A stretch of DNA of 64,000 nucleotides from Palleronia sediminis. Lineage in GTDB: Bacteria > Pseudomonadota > Alphaproteobacteria > Rhodobacterales > Rhodobacteraceae. The position numbers and the translations under genes are program-made. The notes below the pieces were generated by a model. That model was not told the DNA's origin. It ran no database searches and saw only the letters and a list, made by a program, of their open reading frames with translations. The stretch spans positions 1-64,000 of the forward strand of contig NZ_SNAA01000001.1 in NCBI RefSeq assembly GCF_004358695.1, read 5' to 3'. This document shows positions 23,710-32,780 of this stretch, one piece after another (positions within the stretch are counted from its first letter, which is position 1; every line of letters begins with the position of its first letter).

Positions 23710-26669
23710 TGTCTTTCAACGAGGCCAACACCGTCGAAGCCTTCATCCGTGACCGCCTCGCGGGCAGCACCAATTCACCCACAGTCACGCCCGGCCTCGC
23801 CCGGCAGGGCGGCGCGATCTCCGGCCTCGGCTGGCATTTCGTCGGCCCCACCGACCTTCCGCGCCAGTCGCAGGAGGCATTGGTCGAGCCCTATCTGCGC
23901 GACGCCCTGATCCACCTGAACCCCGACATCGCCGCCAACCCGTCCCGCGTGGACGACGTGCTCTACCGCCTGCGCGCCATCGTCATGAGCGCGCGCTCGG
24001 ACGGGCTGGTGAAGGCGAACGAGGAATTCGTCGCCTGGATGCTCGGCGAACGCTCCATGCCCTTCGGCGCGGACGGCCAGCATGTCACCATCCGCCTGAT
24101 CGACTTCGACGACATCGAGCAGAACAGCTTCGTCGTCACCCAGCAGTTCACCTTCCACGCCGGCAAGACCGAGAAGCGCGCCGATCTGGTGCTGCTTGTC
24201 AACGGCCTGCCGCTCGTCCTGATCGAAGCCAAAACGCCGGTCCGCTCCAGCCAGAGCTGGCTCGACGCCGCGCTCCAGGTCCATGACGACTACGAGCAGA
24301 ACGTGCCGGAACTGTTCGTGCCAAACGTCTTCTCGGTCGCCACCGAGGGCAAGGAGTACCGATACGGCTCCGTCCGCATGCCCGTCGATCTTTGGGGCCC
24401 GTGGCGGACGGACGCTGACGGTCCGCAGTCGATGGGCGAGGTCGAGAAGGCTGTCAACGCGATGCTGCGGCCGGCGGTGGTGCTGGACCTGCTCGCCAAT
24501 TTCACCGCCTTCGCGACGCACAAGGGCAAGCAGCGCATCAAGATCATCGCCCGCTATCAGCAGGTCGAAGGCGTCAACAGGATCGTCGAGCGCGTCGTCG
24601 CCGGTCAGGTGCGCAAGGGTCTGATCTGGCACTTCCAAGGCTCCGGCAAGTCGCTCCTGATGCTGTTCGCCGCCCGCAAGCTGCGCCTGCACCCGGCACT
24701 GAAGAACCCGACGGTGCTGGTGGTGGTCGACCGCATCGACCTCGACAGCCAGATCGCCGGCACCTTCTATGCCGCTGACATGGCCAACCTGGTGCGCACC
24801 GACAGCCGCAAGGAGCTGTCCGAGCTGCTGGCCAAGGACGTGCGCAAAGTCGTCATTACCACGATCCACAAGTTCGCCGAGGCGGACGGCGTGCTGAACG
24901 ACCGCGACAACGTCATCGTCATGGTCGATGAGGCGCACCGCACGCAGGAAGGCGACCTGGGACGCCAGATGCGCGAGGCGCTGCCGAACGCGTTCCTTTT
25001 CGGCCTGACCGGCACCCCGATCAACCGCGCCGACCGCAACACCTTCTACGCCTTCGGCGCAGAGATCGACGAGAACGGCTACATGAGCCGCTACGGGCTC
25101 AACGACTCGATCCGCGACGGCGCGACCAAAGAACTGCACTTCGAGCCGCGGCTAGTGGACCTGCACATCGACCAGCAGGCGATCGAGGCAGCCTACGCCG
25201 AGCTGACTGAGGGCCTCACGGACGAGGACAGGGACAAGCTCGGCCGCGCCGCCGCGAAGATGTCGATCCTGGTGAAGGCGCCGGAGCGCATCAGCGCCAT
25301 CTGCGCCGACATCGCGCAGCACTTCCAGGCGAAGGTGCAGCCGAACGGGTTCGGGGCTCAGGTGGTGACCTTCGACCGCGAGAGCTGCCTCCTATACAAG
25401 CGGGAACTCGACAAGCACCTGCCGCCGGAAACCTCCGACATCGTCATGTCGGTCAACAGCGGCGAAGAAGAATATGCCGCCTACCGGCGCGACAGGGATG
25501 CCGAGGAAAAGCTTCTCGACCGGTTCCGAGACCCGAAGGACCCGCTGAAGATCATCATCGTGACGTCGAAGTTGCTGACCGGCTTCGACGCCCCGATCCT
25601 GCAGACGATGTACCTGGACAAGCCGCTGCGCGACCACACGCTGCTGCAGGCGATCTGCCGGACGAACCGCCCCTACGGCGAGCAGAAGACGCACGGGCTG
25701 ATCGTCGACTACCTCGGCATCTTCGACGACGTCGCGCAGGCGCTGAAGTTCGACGAGAAGGGCGTCCAGAAGGCGGTGTCCAACATCGCCGAACTGGCCG
25801 CGATGCTGCCGTCGGCGATCCAGAAGTGCCTCGTGTACTTCGCTGGCGTGGACCGCACCCTAACCGGCTATGAGGGCCTCATCGCGGCACAGGACTGCCT
25901 GCCGAACGACGAGCGTCGTGACGCCTTCGCATCGGATTTCAGCGTCCTCAGCCGCATCTGGGAGGCGCTATCGCCGGACCCGGTGCTGACGCCCCACGAG
26001 AAGGACTATCGCTGGCTGGCGCAGGTCTACGAGTCGCTCAAGCCGTCTACCGGCACTGGGCGGCTGCTCTGGCACCGGCTGGGCGCCAAGACCATCGAGC
26101 TGATCCACGAGAACGTCCACGTCGACGCCGTGCGAGACGATCTCGACACCCTGGTGATGGACGCGGAGCTGCTCGAGGCCGTTCTCGGCAACCCAGACCC
26201 CGAGAAGAAAGCCAAGGAGATCTCGGTCAAGCTAACGGGGCGGCTGCGCAAGCACGCCGGGAACCCGAAATACAAGGCGCTGGCCGAGCGCCTGGAGGAC
26301 CTCAAGAACCGTCACCAGCAGGGGCTCCTGCTCAGCATCGACTTCCTGAAAGAGCTACTCGCGCTTGCCAAGGACGTCGTGAAGATGGAACGCGAGACCC
26401 CGGTCGAGGAAGACATCGACCGGGGCAAGGCGGCCCTCACTGAGCTGTTCGAAGAGGCGAAGAACGGAGAGACGCCGATCATGGTGAAGCGTGTCGTGGA
26501 CGACATCGACGAGATCGTCCGCGCCGTGCGCTTCGATGGATGGCAAGCCACTCACGCCGGTGAGCGTGAGGTGAAGAAGGCACTTCGTCAGACGCTCTTC
26601 AAGTACAAGCTCCACCAGGACGCAGAGCTTTTCGAGCGGGCCTACGGCTACATTCGGGAGTATTATTGA
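23709..26669 (+). CDS. hsdR: type I restriction endonuclease subunit HsdR
   Basis: A 986-residue motor-nuclease. The N-terminal nuclease domain has RADLVLLVNGLPLVLIEAK with Asp near 158 and the Glu-Ala-Lys near 173-175 (PD-(D/E)XK). The superfamily 2 motor has Walker A HFQGSGKS near 307-314 and DEAH near 406-409, then FGLTGTPI (motif III) and LLQAICRTNRPYG (motif VI). The C-terminal 200 residues are helical and should bind HsdM. The ATG at 23709 shares its A with the hsdS stop. It looks full length with all motor motifs present, so the restriction system is probably functional. Confidence 0.95.
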   Translation: MSFNEANTVEAFIRDRLAGSTNSPTVTPGLARQGGAISGLGWHFVGPTDLPRQSQEALVEPYLRDALIHLNPDIAANPSRVDDVLYRLRAIVMSARSDGLVKANEEFVAWMLGERSMPFGADGQHVTIRLIDFDDIEQNSFVVTQQFTFHAGKTEKRADLVLLVNGLPLVLIEAKTPVRSSQSWLDAALQVHDDYEQNVPELFVPNVFSVATEGKEYRYGSVRMPVDLWGPWRTDADGPQSMGEVEKAVNAMLRPAVVLDLLANFTAFATHKGKQRIKIIARYQQVEGVNRIVERVVAGQVRKGLIWHFQGSGKSLLMLFAARKLRLHPALKNPTVLVVVDRIDLDSQIAGTFYAADMANLVRTDSRKELSELLAKDVRKVVITTIHKFAEADGVLNDRDNVIVMVDEAHRTQEGDLGRQMREALPNAFLFGLTGTPINRADRNTFYAFGAEIDENGYMSRYGLNDSIRDGATKELHFEPRLVDLHIDQQAIEAAYAELTEGLTDEDRDKLGRAAAKMSILVKAPERISAICADIAQHFQAKVQPNGFGAQVVTFDRESCLLYKRELDKHLPPETSDIVMSVNSGEEEYAAYRRDRDAEEKLLDRFRDPKDPLKIIIVTSKLLTGFDAPILQTMYLDKPLRDHTLLQAICRTNRPYGEQKTHGLIVDYLGIFDDVAQALKFDEKGVQKAVSNIAELAAMLPSAIQKCLVYFAGVDRTLTGYEGLIAAQDCLPNDERRDAFASDFSVLSRIWEALSPDPVLTPHEKDYRWLAQVYESLKPSTGTGRLLWHRLGAKTIELIHENVHVDAVRDDLDTLVMDAELLEAVLGNPDPEKKAKEISVKLTGRLRKHAGNPKYKALAERLEDLKNRHQQGLLLSIDFLKELLALAKDVVKMERETPVEEDIDRGKAALTELFEEAKNGETPIMVKRVVDDIDEIVRAVRFDGWQATHAGEREVKKALRQTLFKYKLHQDAELFERAYGYIREYY

Positions 26670-27700
26670 TGGTGGCGTCGAGCAATGGACTTGGCCGACT
26701 ATCGCGCGTCGACCTTCGTGAGATTTGGGTGAGCGAGTCGAGCGATTTTACTCCGTGGCTTGCAAGGGAAGACAACCTCGAAATCTTGGGTGAGACGCTG
26801 GGGATCGATCTCGAACTGGAGGCGCAGGAAAAATCCGTAGGACCATTCCGCGCCGACATCCTTTGCAAGGATATCGGAACCGGATCATGGGTGCTCGTCG
26901 AGAACCAACTCGAACGCACCGACCATAGTCATCTCGGGCAGCTATTGACCTATGCCTCGGGGCTTGAAGCCGTAACAATCGTCTGGATTGCGGCGCGTTT
27001 CACTGAGGAACATCGCTCTACCCTCGATTGGCTCAACAAGATCACGGACGAGAGCTTCAGATTCTTTGGGCTGGAAGTGGAACTATGGAGAATCGGCGAC
27101 TCGCCTGCAGCACCCAAGTTCAACATCGTGTCCAAGCCGAACGACTGGTCACGATCTGTCGCTCAGGCTGCCCGCGCGATCGACGAGTCAGAACTGTCTG
27201 ACACTCGACTAAAGCAGCGATCCTATTGGGACGCTTTCCACCAAGCGCTTGATAAGGCGGCTGGTCCAGTCTCCGGCGCACGCAAGCCCCAGCCGCAGTC
27301 CTGGATGGGTTACTCGATTGGCAGGACAGGCTTCAACCTCGGAGCAGTGATGATCCGGCCGAAGCGCCAGATCAGGGCCGAGTTGTACATTGCGGGCGAT
27401 CTGGCGAAGTCTTTCTTTCATCTGCTGCAGGAGCAGAAGCAGGCTATCGAGCAGGAGTTGGGCTATGAGCTCGACTGGGAGGAACTGCCTACGAGGCGAG
27501 ATTGCCGCATCTCCGTGTACATGACGAAGGTCGATCCGGAAGACGAGCGCGATTGGCCGCGGCAGCACGAGTGGTTGGCCGCCAAGGTGAACGATTTACA
27601 CAGAGCGTTCCTCAACCGGGTAAGAGAGCTCGATGCTGACGAATGGCAGAAGGAGAGACAAGCAGGCGGCGCAACAGGCCAAGAGGCGACCGAGATCTAG
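26669..27700 (+). CDS. DUF4268 protein with PD-(D/E)XK nuclease-like N-terminus
   Basis: A 343-residue protein. The N-terminal 130 residues have GPFRADILCKD, then WVLVENQLERTDHSHLGQLLTYASGL, a PD-(D/E)XK-like arrangement with Glu-x-x-x-Glu in place of the usual E-x-K. The C-terminal part is the DUF4268 domain (RAELYIAGDLAKSFFHLL, then LPTRRDCRISVYM). Such genes are common beside restriction systems and are probably accessory nucleases or DNA-end sensors. Its start overlaps the hsdR stop, making it the sixth gene of the coupled defence operon. The DNA is again less GC-rich than hsdR. Catalytic competence is uncertain because the Lys is replaced. Confidence 0.78.
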   Translation: MVASSNGLGRLSRVDLREIWVSESSDFTPWLAREDNLEILGETLGIDLELEAQEKSVGPFRADILCKDIGTGSWVLVENQLERTDHSHLGQLLTYASGLEAVTIVWIAARFTEEHRSTLDWLNKITDESFRFFGLEVELWRIGDSPAAPKFNIVSKPNDWSRSVAQAARAIDESELSDTRLKQRSYWDAFHQALDKAAGPVSGARKPQPQSWMGYSIGRTGFNLGAVMIRPKRQIRAELYIAGDLAKSFFHLLQEQKQAIEQELGYELDWEELPTRRDCRISVYMTKVDPEDERDWPRQHEWLAAKVNDLHRAFLNRVRELDADEWQKERQAGGATGQEATEI

Positions 27701-28232
27701 AGCGCTTTTCCAGTTTTTGCCTCGTTCGATTTCGGTCCGTTCTTACGAACGCCACCGGCATCGAATGTTCAGGTCGAAAGCTTGAAAAGCAAAAGAATTT
27801 CAGCAGCCTACAAGCTCTGCACCAAATCGGCGCAGTCATGAGGCCCGGAGAATATCGGCACTGAGAGACCGCTTCCGGGCCCCTTGGCGCCGAGGTCGGT
27901 GCTCAGCCCCACCCGCATAACCCTCGAAAACAACGAAAAAATCCGGCCGCAGCCGGATGGGGAGAACGCTTTCGCGGGGGCAAGTGGCGGAGGGAACGGG
28001 ACCGGCGTCGAACCTTCTCCACATCAAGACATTGATTTTAAATTATTATTTTTCGCGCAATGCACCCCACGAGCGCTTCCAACACTGCAAGCGTCTCACA
28101 TGGCGATGCCGTCTGGCGAGAGCGGCATCCTTCCCACCTCCAGCAAGTGGGTGTCTACATTTACCGCTGGACCGTGCAAACATCGACGATTTCACACAGC
28201 GCAAAACTGATGCGCCTTGAAAAGGCGTCCGA
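27701..28232. other. 532-bp non-coding stretch between the defence operon and ParDE
   Basis: No supported gene. It contains an inverted repeat GGCCCGGA / TCCGGGCC around 27842-27882, a minus-strand terminator hairpin at 27936-27958, and a stretch at 27983-28030 whose reverse complement ends in CCTCCGCCA after a TTCGA, faintly like a tRNA 3' end. AT-rich sequence follows at 28030-28055. A small hairpin, CGCCTT / AAGGCG (28213-28227), lies directly downstream of the parE stop. The mixture suggests a junction between independently acquired segments. Confidence 0.5.
27936..27958 (-). terminator. Rho-independent terminator, minus strand
   Basis: ATCCGGC and GCCGGAT (27941-27947 and 27952-27958) form a perfect 7-bp stem with a 4-nt loop. 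On the minus strand it is followed by a run of six T residues (complement of 27936-27941). It would end leftward transcription from the ParDE side. There is no matching T-run for plus-strand transcripts from the hsd operon. Confidence 0.65.
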
Positions 28233-28550
28233 TCATCCGAGCCCGAAATCATCCCGAAACCGGTCGATCTGGTGCATGCGCTCGTGCAGGATGGTCACGA
28301 TCCCGATGTCGCCATTCGAGAGATGGCGCCAGTAGACGAAATGGCGCTCAAAGCGAAAGAAGTACCCTTCAACACCAAACTCGGCTGGGATCGGTTTCGA
28401 CGCAACACCGTGCGCTGCAATCTTGTCGAAGGCTGCAAACAGGCCGGTTATGTATTTCTCGGCCTGATCATTTCCCCATCTGTCACGGGTGTAGCGGTAG
28501 ATGTCATCGAGGCGATGGGACGCCCCTTCCTGGATTCGAATGGCGGGCAT
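28233..28550 (-). CDS. parE: ParE-family toxin
   Basis: A 105-residue RelE/ParE-fold protein: MPAIRIQEGASHRLDDIYRY, a central WGNDQAEKYITGLFAAFDKI helix, then FFRFERHFVYWRHLSNGDIG and IVTILHERMHQIDRF, which is the usual C-terminal beta-sheet with a His/Arg-rich end. ParE toxins poison DNA gyrase; the ParE/RelE split cannot be settled from sequence alone. It starts 4 bp after the stop of the antitoxin gene, the standard order for a parDE operon. Length and motifs look intact. Confidence 0.85.
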   Translation of the reverse strand: MPAIRIQEGASHRLDDIYRYTRDRWGNDQAEKYITGLFAAFDKIAAHGVASKPIPAEFGVEGYFFRFERHFVYWRHLSNGDIGIVTILHERMHQIDRFRDDFGLG

Positions 28551-28554
28551 CGGA

Positions 28555-28809
28555 TCAGGCCCGGTTCCGCGCGATCACCTCGGCTGCGGTCAGCGGTTGA
28601 TACGTCTCCTCCGGAGCCGCGAAGGCATGGATCAACTCTGCCTTCAGGCGGTTGACTGCCTCCTGCTCCGCCCTCTCCTTGTCACGCCGGATCAAGTCGC
28701 GGATGTATTCGCTGACGTTCTCATAAGACCCGTCATCGCCCACATTGGCCGACACGAAGTCACTCAGGGCCCCTCCAAGGCGGACGGTCATCGTGGTCGT
28801 TCGGGACAT
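28555..28809 (-). CDS. parD: ParD-family ribbon-helix-helix antitoxin
   Basis: An 84-residue protein whose first 45 residues are a ribbon-helix-helix (TTTMTVRLGGALSDFVSANV, then SYENVSEYIRDLIRRDKER), typical of ParD/CC2985-type antitoxins. The acidic-basic helical tail (AELIHAFAAPEETYQPLTA) would bind the toxin. It is first in the two-gene minus-strand operon. ParD would autoregulate its own promoter, which should lie in 28810-28850, where an AT-rich TATTCAATATAACCG stretch is seen. Confidence 0.85.
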   Translation of the reverse strand: MSRTTTMTVRLGGALSDFVSANVGDDGSYENVSEYIRDLIRRDKERAEQEAVNRLKAELIHAFAAPEETYQPLTAAEVIARNRA

Positions 28810-28908
28810 GGCGCAGCACCTCTCACTTCGCGTGTATTCAATATAACCGAAAACGAACGCAAAACAAGAGTGGGCTGCGTCTCCCGGGTGCCGATCATCG
28901 TTGGCGTC

Positions 28909-29214
28909 TCAACCGTCAGCATCCTCGACAATGTGACGGCCTGCAAGTGCAAGGACAACAAAGAGCACCGCATCCGAATGCCGCGCAAGAGCGATCAGAT
29001 GATCACCGCTCGGCCCCCGTTCACCCGCGAACCAGTATTTCACGGTGCGTTCACTGGCGCCCGTCCAGCGCATGGCCATCTTGATTGCGCGATGCGTTTC
29101 GCCCAGCTCCTCATGCAGAGCCAGCGCCATAGCGGTACGATAATCGGTAGGTTCTTCGACCAGGTGCACAAATGTGCCCACTTTCGGCACAACTGTGCCC
29201 ATCTTCACGCGCAT
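28909..29214 (-). CDS. small helix-turn-helix protein (101 aa)
   Basis: The ATG at 29214 opens MRVKMGTVVPKVGTFVHLVE. The core TDYRTAMALALHEELGETHR and the next WTGASERTVKYWFAGERGPS form a helix-turn-helix typical of mobile-element regulators, with a hydrophobic C-terminal helix (DAVLFVVLALAGRHIVED). It is divergent from the serine recombinase at 29495 across 280 bp, where I see no other gene, so it may regulate that operon. The start is uncertain because the frame is open back to 29526. Confidence 0.6.
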   Translation of the reverse strand: MRVKMGTVVPKVGTFVHLVEEPTDYRTAMALALHEELGETHRAIKMAMRWTGASERTVKYWFAGERGPSGDHLIALARHSDAVLFVVLALAGRHIVEDADG

Positions 29215-29494
29215 TTTCACGTCCTTCTCGGTTAAACAATTGAAGAGCCATGAAAACGGCGCGTGCTGATTTTGCCCGCATCGAGTCATTGGATCGCGAC
29301 TCAAGAACACTGCTGATTTGAAGGCCGCGACGATGAATTTGAATTTGAGAACTGACACTTGGGAAATCGGAAAGAGCTTGCCCGTTTCAGGAAACGACTT
29401 TTCGGAGCTGCTTGTGCCAAATGGAAAGAATGGATTTCTCCGCTCCGCATGTTTTGCACAGCAAGGGTGAAACCGCCGACAAGGAATACTTGAT

Positions 29495-30329
29495 TTGAGT
29501 AACGGTCGAGACAACAGGACGGACAAAGACGCGGAGGTCGAGCAGGATTTACCGGCCGTCGCCTATGTGCGGATGTCGACCGATCACCAGAAGTACTCGA
29601 CCGAAAACCAGCTCGACATCATTCGCAATTACGCCACCGCCCGGGGTCTGCAGATCCTGCGCGTATTCGAGGACTCCGGTCGATCCGGTTTGCGGTTGGA
29701 CGGCCGCGAGGCGCTGCAGAACCTGATGGCCGAGGTCAGAACCGGCCAAGCGGATTTCAAGGCCATTCTGGTCTATGATGTCAGCCGCTGGGGCCGGTTT
29801 CAGGATGCTGATGAAGGGGCCTACCACGAGCATGTCTGCTCTCGCGCCGGGATCCGAGTCCACTATTGCGGCGAGCAGTTCGAAAACGACGGCAGCATCG
29901 GCTCCAACCTTCTGAAAACCGTCAAGCGGGTGATGGCGGGCGAATACAGCCGCGAACTTTCAGTTAAGGTCTTTGCCGGTCAATGCCGCTTGGTAGAACT
30001 TGGCTACCGCCAAGGCGGAGCGGCTGGATACGGCCTGCGCCGGGTTCTGATCGACGAACACGGCAACCCGAAGGGTGCCTTGTCCCGCGGCCAACAGAAG
30101 AGCCTTCAGACCGACCGCGTCGTTCTCGTTCCGGGCCCTGAGCAGGAACAGGATGTCGTGCGCAGCATGTACCGAATGTTCGTCGAGGATGGCCGCTCGG
30201 AGCGTGAGATTGCAGAAACCCTGAATACCGAGGGGCATCTGACGGATCTTGAGCGGCCATGGTCCCGGGCGTCCGTTCATCAGGTCCTGACCAACGAAAA
30301 ATACATCGGCAACAACGTCTACAACAAGG
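29495..30329 (+). pseudogene. serine recombinase, 5' part, split by IS66
   Basis: The first 278 codons of a serine recombinase: AYVRMSTDHQKYSTENQ with the catalytic Ser, VYDVSRWGRFQDADE, LLKTVKRVMAGEYSRELS, and the recombinase domain GGAAGYGLRR and VHQVLTNEKYIGNNVYNK. The likely start is a TTG at 29495 with an AAGGAA site 8 bp upstream. After codon 278 the frame enters IS66 and stops within 10 codons. Joining this part to 32835-33571 restores one 524-codon frame, so the gene was intact until the insertion. It is truncated before the end of the recombinase domain and probably inactive. Confidence 0.9.
30322..30329. repeat. 8-bp target-site duplication, left copy (CAACAAGG)
   Basis: CAACAAGG at 30322-30329 recurs exactly at 32827-32834, flanking the IS66 element. 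IS66-family transposition produces 8-bp duplications, and the element end GTAACCG begins at the next base. Confidence 0.93.
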
Positions 30330-30360
30330 GTAACCGGCCGGTTGATACCGTCGCCTGATC

Positions 30361-31953
30361 CTACGACTTCCAGTTCCACGGGAGCAGTTCGTCGAGGCGG
30401 TTGATCTTGTGATCGTGGATACGGTCGAGGACATCAGCAAGCCACGCTTGCGGGTCCAGCCCGCTCATCTTCGCCGTCTCGATCAGGGTCATGGCCCGGG
30501 CGAGGGTTTCCCCGCCGCTGTCGGAGCCAGCGAAGAGCCAGTTGCGGCGGCCAACGCCGATCGGGCGCATGGCGCGCTCGGCCGGGTTGTTATCGATCCC
30601 GATGCGACCATCCTCGAGGAACAGTTCGAATGAGGGCCAGCGGGAGAGCCCGTAGCGGAAGGCCTTCGCGAGATCGCCCTTGCCTGTGATGCGCGCCAGC
30701 TGGGCCTCGGCCCATGCCTTGAAGGCGTCGACCTGGGGGCGGGAGTGCTGCTCCCGTGCGGCCTTGCGCAGGTCGGCGGGTTGGCCGGCGATCCGCCGTT
30801 CGACATCGTAGAGCTTCCCGATCCGGTCGAGCGCCTCCCGCGCGATCTCGGACTTCGTGGCCTCCCAGACATCGTGAAAGTCACGCCGCAGATGTGCCCA
30901 GCAGGCCGCCTCACGGAACTGGCTGCTGCCGTCCGCGCGGCGCTCGTAGAGCTGGCCAAAGCCTGCATAGGCGTCCGCCTGAAGGATACCGCTGCTGTTT
31001 TGCAGGTGCTGACGCGGATGCTCGCCTTTCCGGTCCGGCGAGAAGCGGTAGACCACCCCTGGCGGCGCCGTGCCGGCCCAGGGCCTCTGGTCGGAGACAT
31101 AGGCCCAGACCCGCCCCTGCTTGACCCCCTTGCCGAGGCCGCGGTCGCGACGGGAGCGGTCCAGGACGCGGATTGGCGTGTCGTCCGCATGCAGCACGGG
31201 CGCCGCCATGACTTCGGCCTCGATCCTCTCGATGATCGGCGCGAGCACCTTCATCGCCCGGCCGCACCAGTCCAGCAGTGTGCTGTCGGGCACGTCCGCA
31301 CCCATGCGCGCGTAGATCTCGTTGAGGCGATAGAGCGGGACATGGTCATCGAACTTGGAGACCAGCACATGCGCCAACAGGCCCGGTCCGGCCATGCTGC
31401 CCGGAATCGGGCGGCTTGGCGCCGCGGGCTGCACCATCCTCTCGCAGCGGCGACAGGACTTCTTCACCCGTGCGATCTCGATGACCTTCATCTGCGCGGC
31501 GACCATGTCGAGAAGCTCGCTCACGTCCTCGCCGACCACGCGAAGGTCACCGCCGCAATCAGGACAGCAGGTGCCGGGGTCGAGTTCCCGTCGCTCCCGC
31601 GGGGTCTCGTCGGAGACCCGGGGCCTGCGGCGGGGCTTCACCTCAGCGGATCCGGCATCGGCGGCGGGAGGTTCGGCATCCGCTTCGCCAGCCGGTTCAT
31701 TGCGCTGTTCGGCGACGGCTATCAGCAGGTCTTCCAGCGCCAGCTCGAGCTGGGCGATCTCCCGTTCGATCTTCTCCGAGGACTTGCCGAAAGCCTGTTT
31801 CTGCAACCTGGCGATCCGCAGGCGCAGCGCCTGGACCAGCTGTTCGTGGGCCTGAAGCGTGGCCGACATGCGCGCATTCTCCGTCTGAAGCGCGACGATC
31901 ATCGCCTTCAGAACGGTGGGGTCATCGGTGAGAATGTCGGCGTCTTCGGACAT
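30361..31953 (-). CDS. tnpC: IS66 transposase TnpC (DDE)
   Basis: A 530-residue IS66 transposase. The N-terminal coiled leucine-rich helix ([20 protein letters not shown]) precedes a zinc-binding CCPDCGG and CRRCERMV pair. The DDE domain holds [13 protein letters not shown] and [10 protein letters not shown], and the C-terminal [19 protein letters not shown] is the family signature. It ends [12 protein letters not shown], as in full-length relatives, only 31 bp from the left end of the element. The ATG at 31953 is preferred over an upstream in-frame start at 31968. Confidence 0.95.
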   Translation of the reverse strand: MSEDADILTDDPTVLKAMIVALQTENARMSATLQAHEQLVQALRLRIARLQKQAFGKSSEKIEREIAQLELALEDLLIAVAEQRNEPAGEADAEPPAADAGSAEVKPRRRPRVSDETPRERRELDPGTCCPDCGGDLRVVGEDVSELLDMVAAQMKVIEIARVKKSCRRCERMVQPAAPSRPIPGSMAGPGLLAHVLVSKFDDHVPLYRLNEIYARMGADVPDSTLLDWCGRAMKVLAPIIERIEAEVMAAPVLHADDTPIRVLDRSRRDRGLGKGVKQGRVWAYVSDQRPWAGTAPPGVVYRFSPDRKGEHPRQHLQNSSGILQADAYAGFGQLYERRADGSSQFREAACWAHLRRDFHDVWEATKSEIAREALDRIGKLYDVERRIAGQPADLRKAAREQHSRPQVDAFKAWAEAQLARITGKGDLAKAFRYGLSRWPSFELFLEDGRIGIDNNPAERAMRPIGVGRRNWLFAGSDSGGETLARAMTLIETAKMSGLDPQAWLADVLDRIHDHKINRLDELLPWNWKS

Positions 31954-32015
31954 GCCGACAAATACCACGCCGTGTCGTCAAAAGCCAATAAAACAAAGGG
32001 AATCAGAGGGGTAAA

Positions 32016-32363
32016 TCACCCCACCCGTGCCGGCGGCGCACCCCAGTCCGGACGCCGCCAGTCGATCCCCTCCCAGAGCATGGCCAGCTGTGCCGAGGTC
32101 AGCCGGGCGATGCCACCTTCGGTGCTGGGCCAGGGGAAGCGCCCGCGTTCGAGCACCTTGTAGTAGAGGCAGAAACCCTGGCCATCCCAGTAAAGCAGCT
32201 TCAGCCGGTCACCTTTGCGCCCCCGGAACGCAAAGACCGCGCCGCTCGCGGGCTTCTGGCGCAGGACATCCTGAGCCATGGTCGACAGCCCCGCGATGCC
32301 CTTCCTCATGTCGGTGGCGCCGCAGGCCAGGTAGACCCGAACCCCGGTTCCCGGCCCGATCAC
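32016..32363 (-). CDS. tnpB: IS66 accessory protein TnpB
   Basis: A 115-residue protein with the IS66 OrfB signature: VRVYLACGATDMRKGIAGLS near 8-27, AVFAFRGRKGDRLKLLYWDG near 42-61, and KVLERGRFPWP near 69-79. It is required with TnpA and TnpC for transposition in studied IS66 elements. Its start overlaps the tnpA stop, giving coupled translation, and a 62-bp gap separates it from tnpC. It looks full length. Confidence 0.95.
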   Translation of the reverse strand: MIGPGTGVRVYLACGATDMRKGIAGLSTMAQDVLRQKPASGAVFAFRGRKGDRLKLLYWDGQGFCLYYKVLERGRFPWPSTEGGIARLTSAQLAMLWEGIDWRRPDWGAPPARVG

Positions 32364-32728
32364 GCCGCGTCCACCGCCCGGATCAACCGGGTCAGCGCCT
32401 CTTCATCGATCCCGCTGTCGAACCTCAGGCAGCGACCGTTGCTCAGCCGCAGCTCGACCGGAACTGACCGAGACGGCGCGGGGGCGCTTGCCGGCTCCGG
32501 GCACGAACTAAAATCCACTGGCAGGAAAACGGCCCCGCGATCCGGCGACCATAGGCCCTTCTTCTTCAGATCACGCCGCCAGCCGTAGATCTGGGACCGC
32601 GTGATCTCGTGGCGCTGCGCGACCTGCGTCACCGACACCCCGCCGACGCCGACTTCCGACAGGATCTCCAGCTTCTCATCTTCGCTCCACCGTCGGCGCC
32701 GTTCGACACCCAGAACCTCGCCCAGCAT
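32360..32728 (-). CDS. tnpA: IS66 DNA-binding protein TnpA
   Basis: A 122-residue protein. The N-terminal helix-turn-helix (RRRWSEDEKLEILSEVGV, then VSVTQVAQRHEITRSQIYGW) is the IS66/IS3-type OrfA domain. The C-terminal half (VPVELRLSNGRCLRFDSGID) matches the tail usual for IS66 OrfA. It is the first gene of the transposition operon, and its start lies 12 bp from the 40-bp palindrome at 32741-32780, which probably shapes its expression. Confidence 0.93.
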   Translation of the reverse strand: MLGEVLGVERRRRWSEDEKLEILSEVGVGGVSVTQVAQRHEITRSQIYGWRRDLKKKGLWSPDRGAVFLPVDFSSCPEPASAPAPSRSVPVELRLSNGRCLRFDSGIDEEALTRLIRAVDAA

Positions 32729-32740
32729 GGCTCCTCCGAA

Positions 32741-32780
32741 TAAGACACGTGCATAACGACGTCGTTATGCACGTGTCTTA
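32741..32780. repeat. 40-bp perfect palindrome inside IS66, upstream of tnpA
   Basis: TAAGACACGTGCATAACGAC at 32741-32760 is followed without spacer by its exact reverse complement at 32761-32780. It lies between tnpA and the right end of the element. It could bind a dimeric regulator, form a hairpin that blocks read-through transcription into tnpA, or be the footprint of two abutted ends. No other element boundary is visible there. Confidence 0.9.

Noticed and set aside
23775..25139. 454-codon minus-strand frame opposite hsdR
   Set aside because: Antisense shadow of the HsdR nuclease and motor domains, with His/Asp-rich low-quality sequence and no start site.
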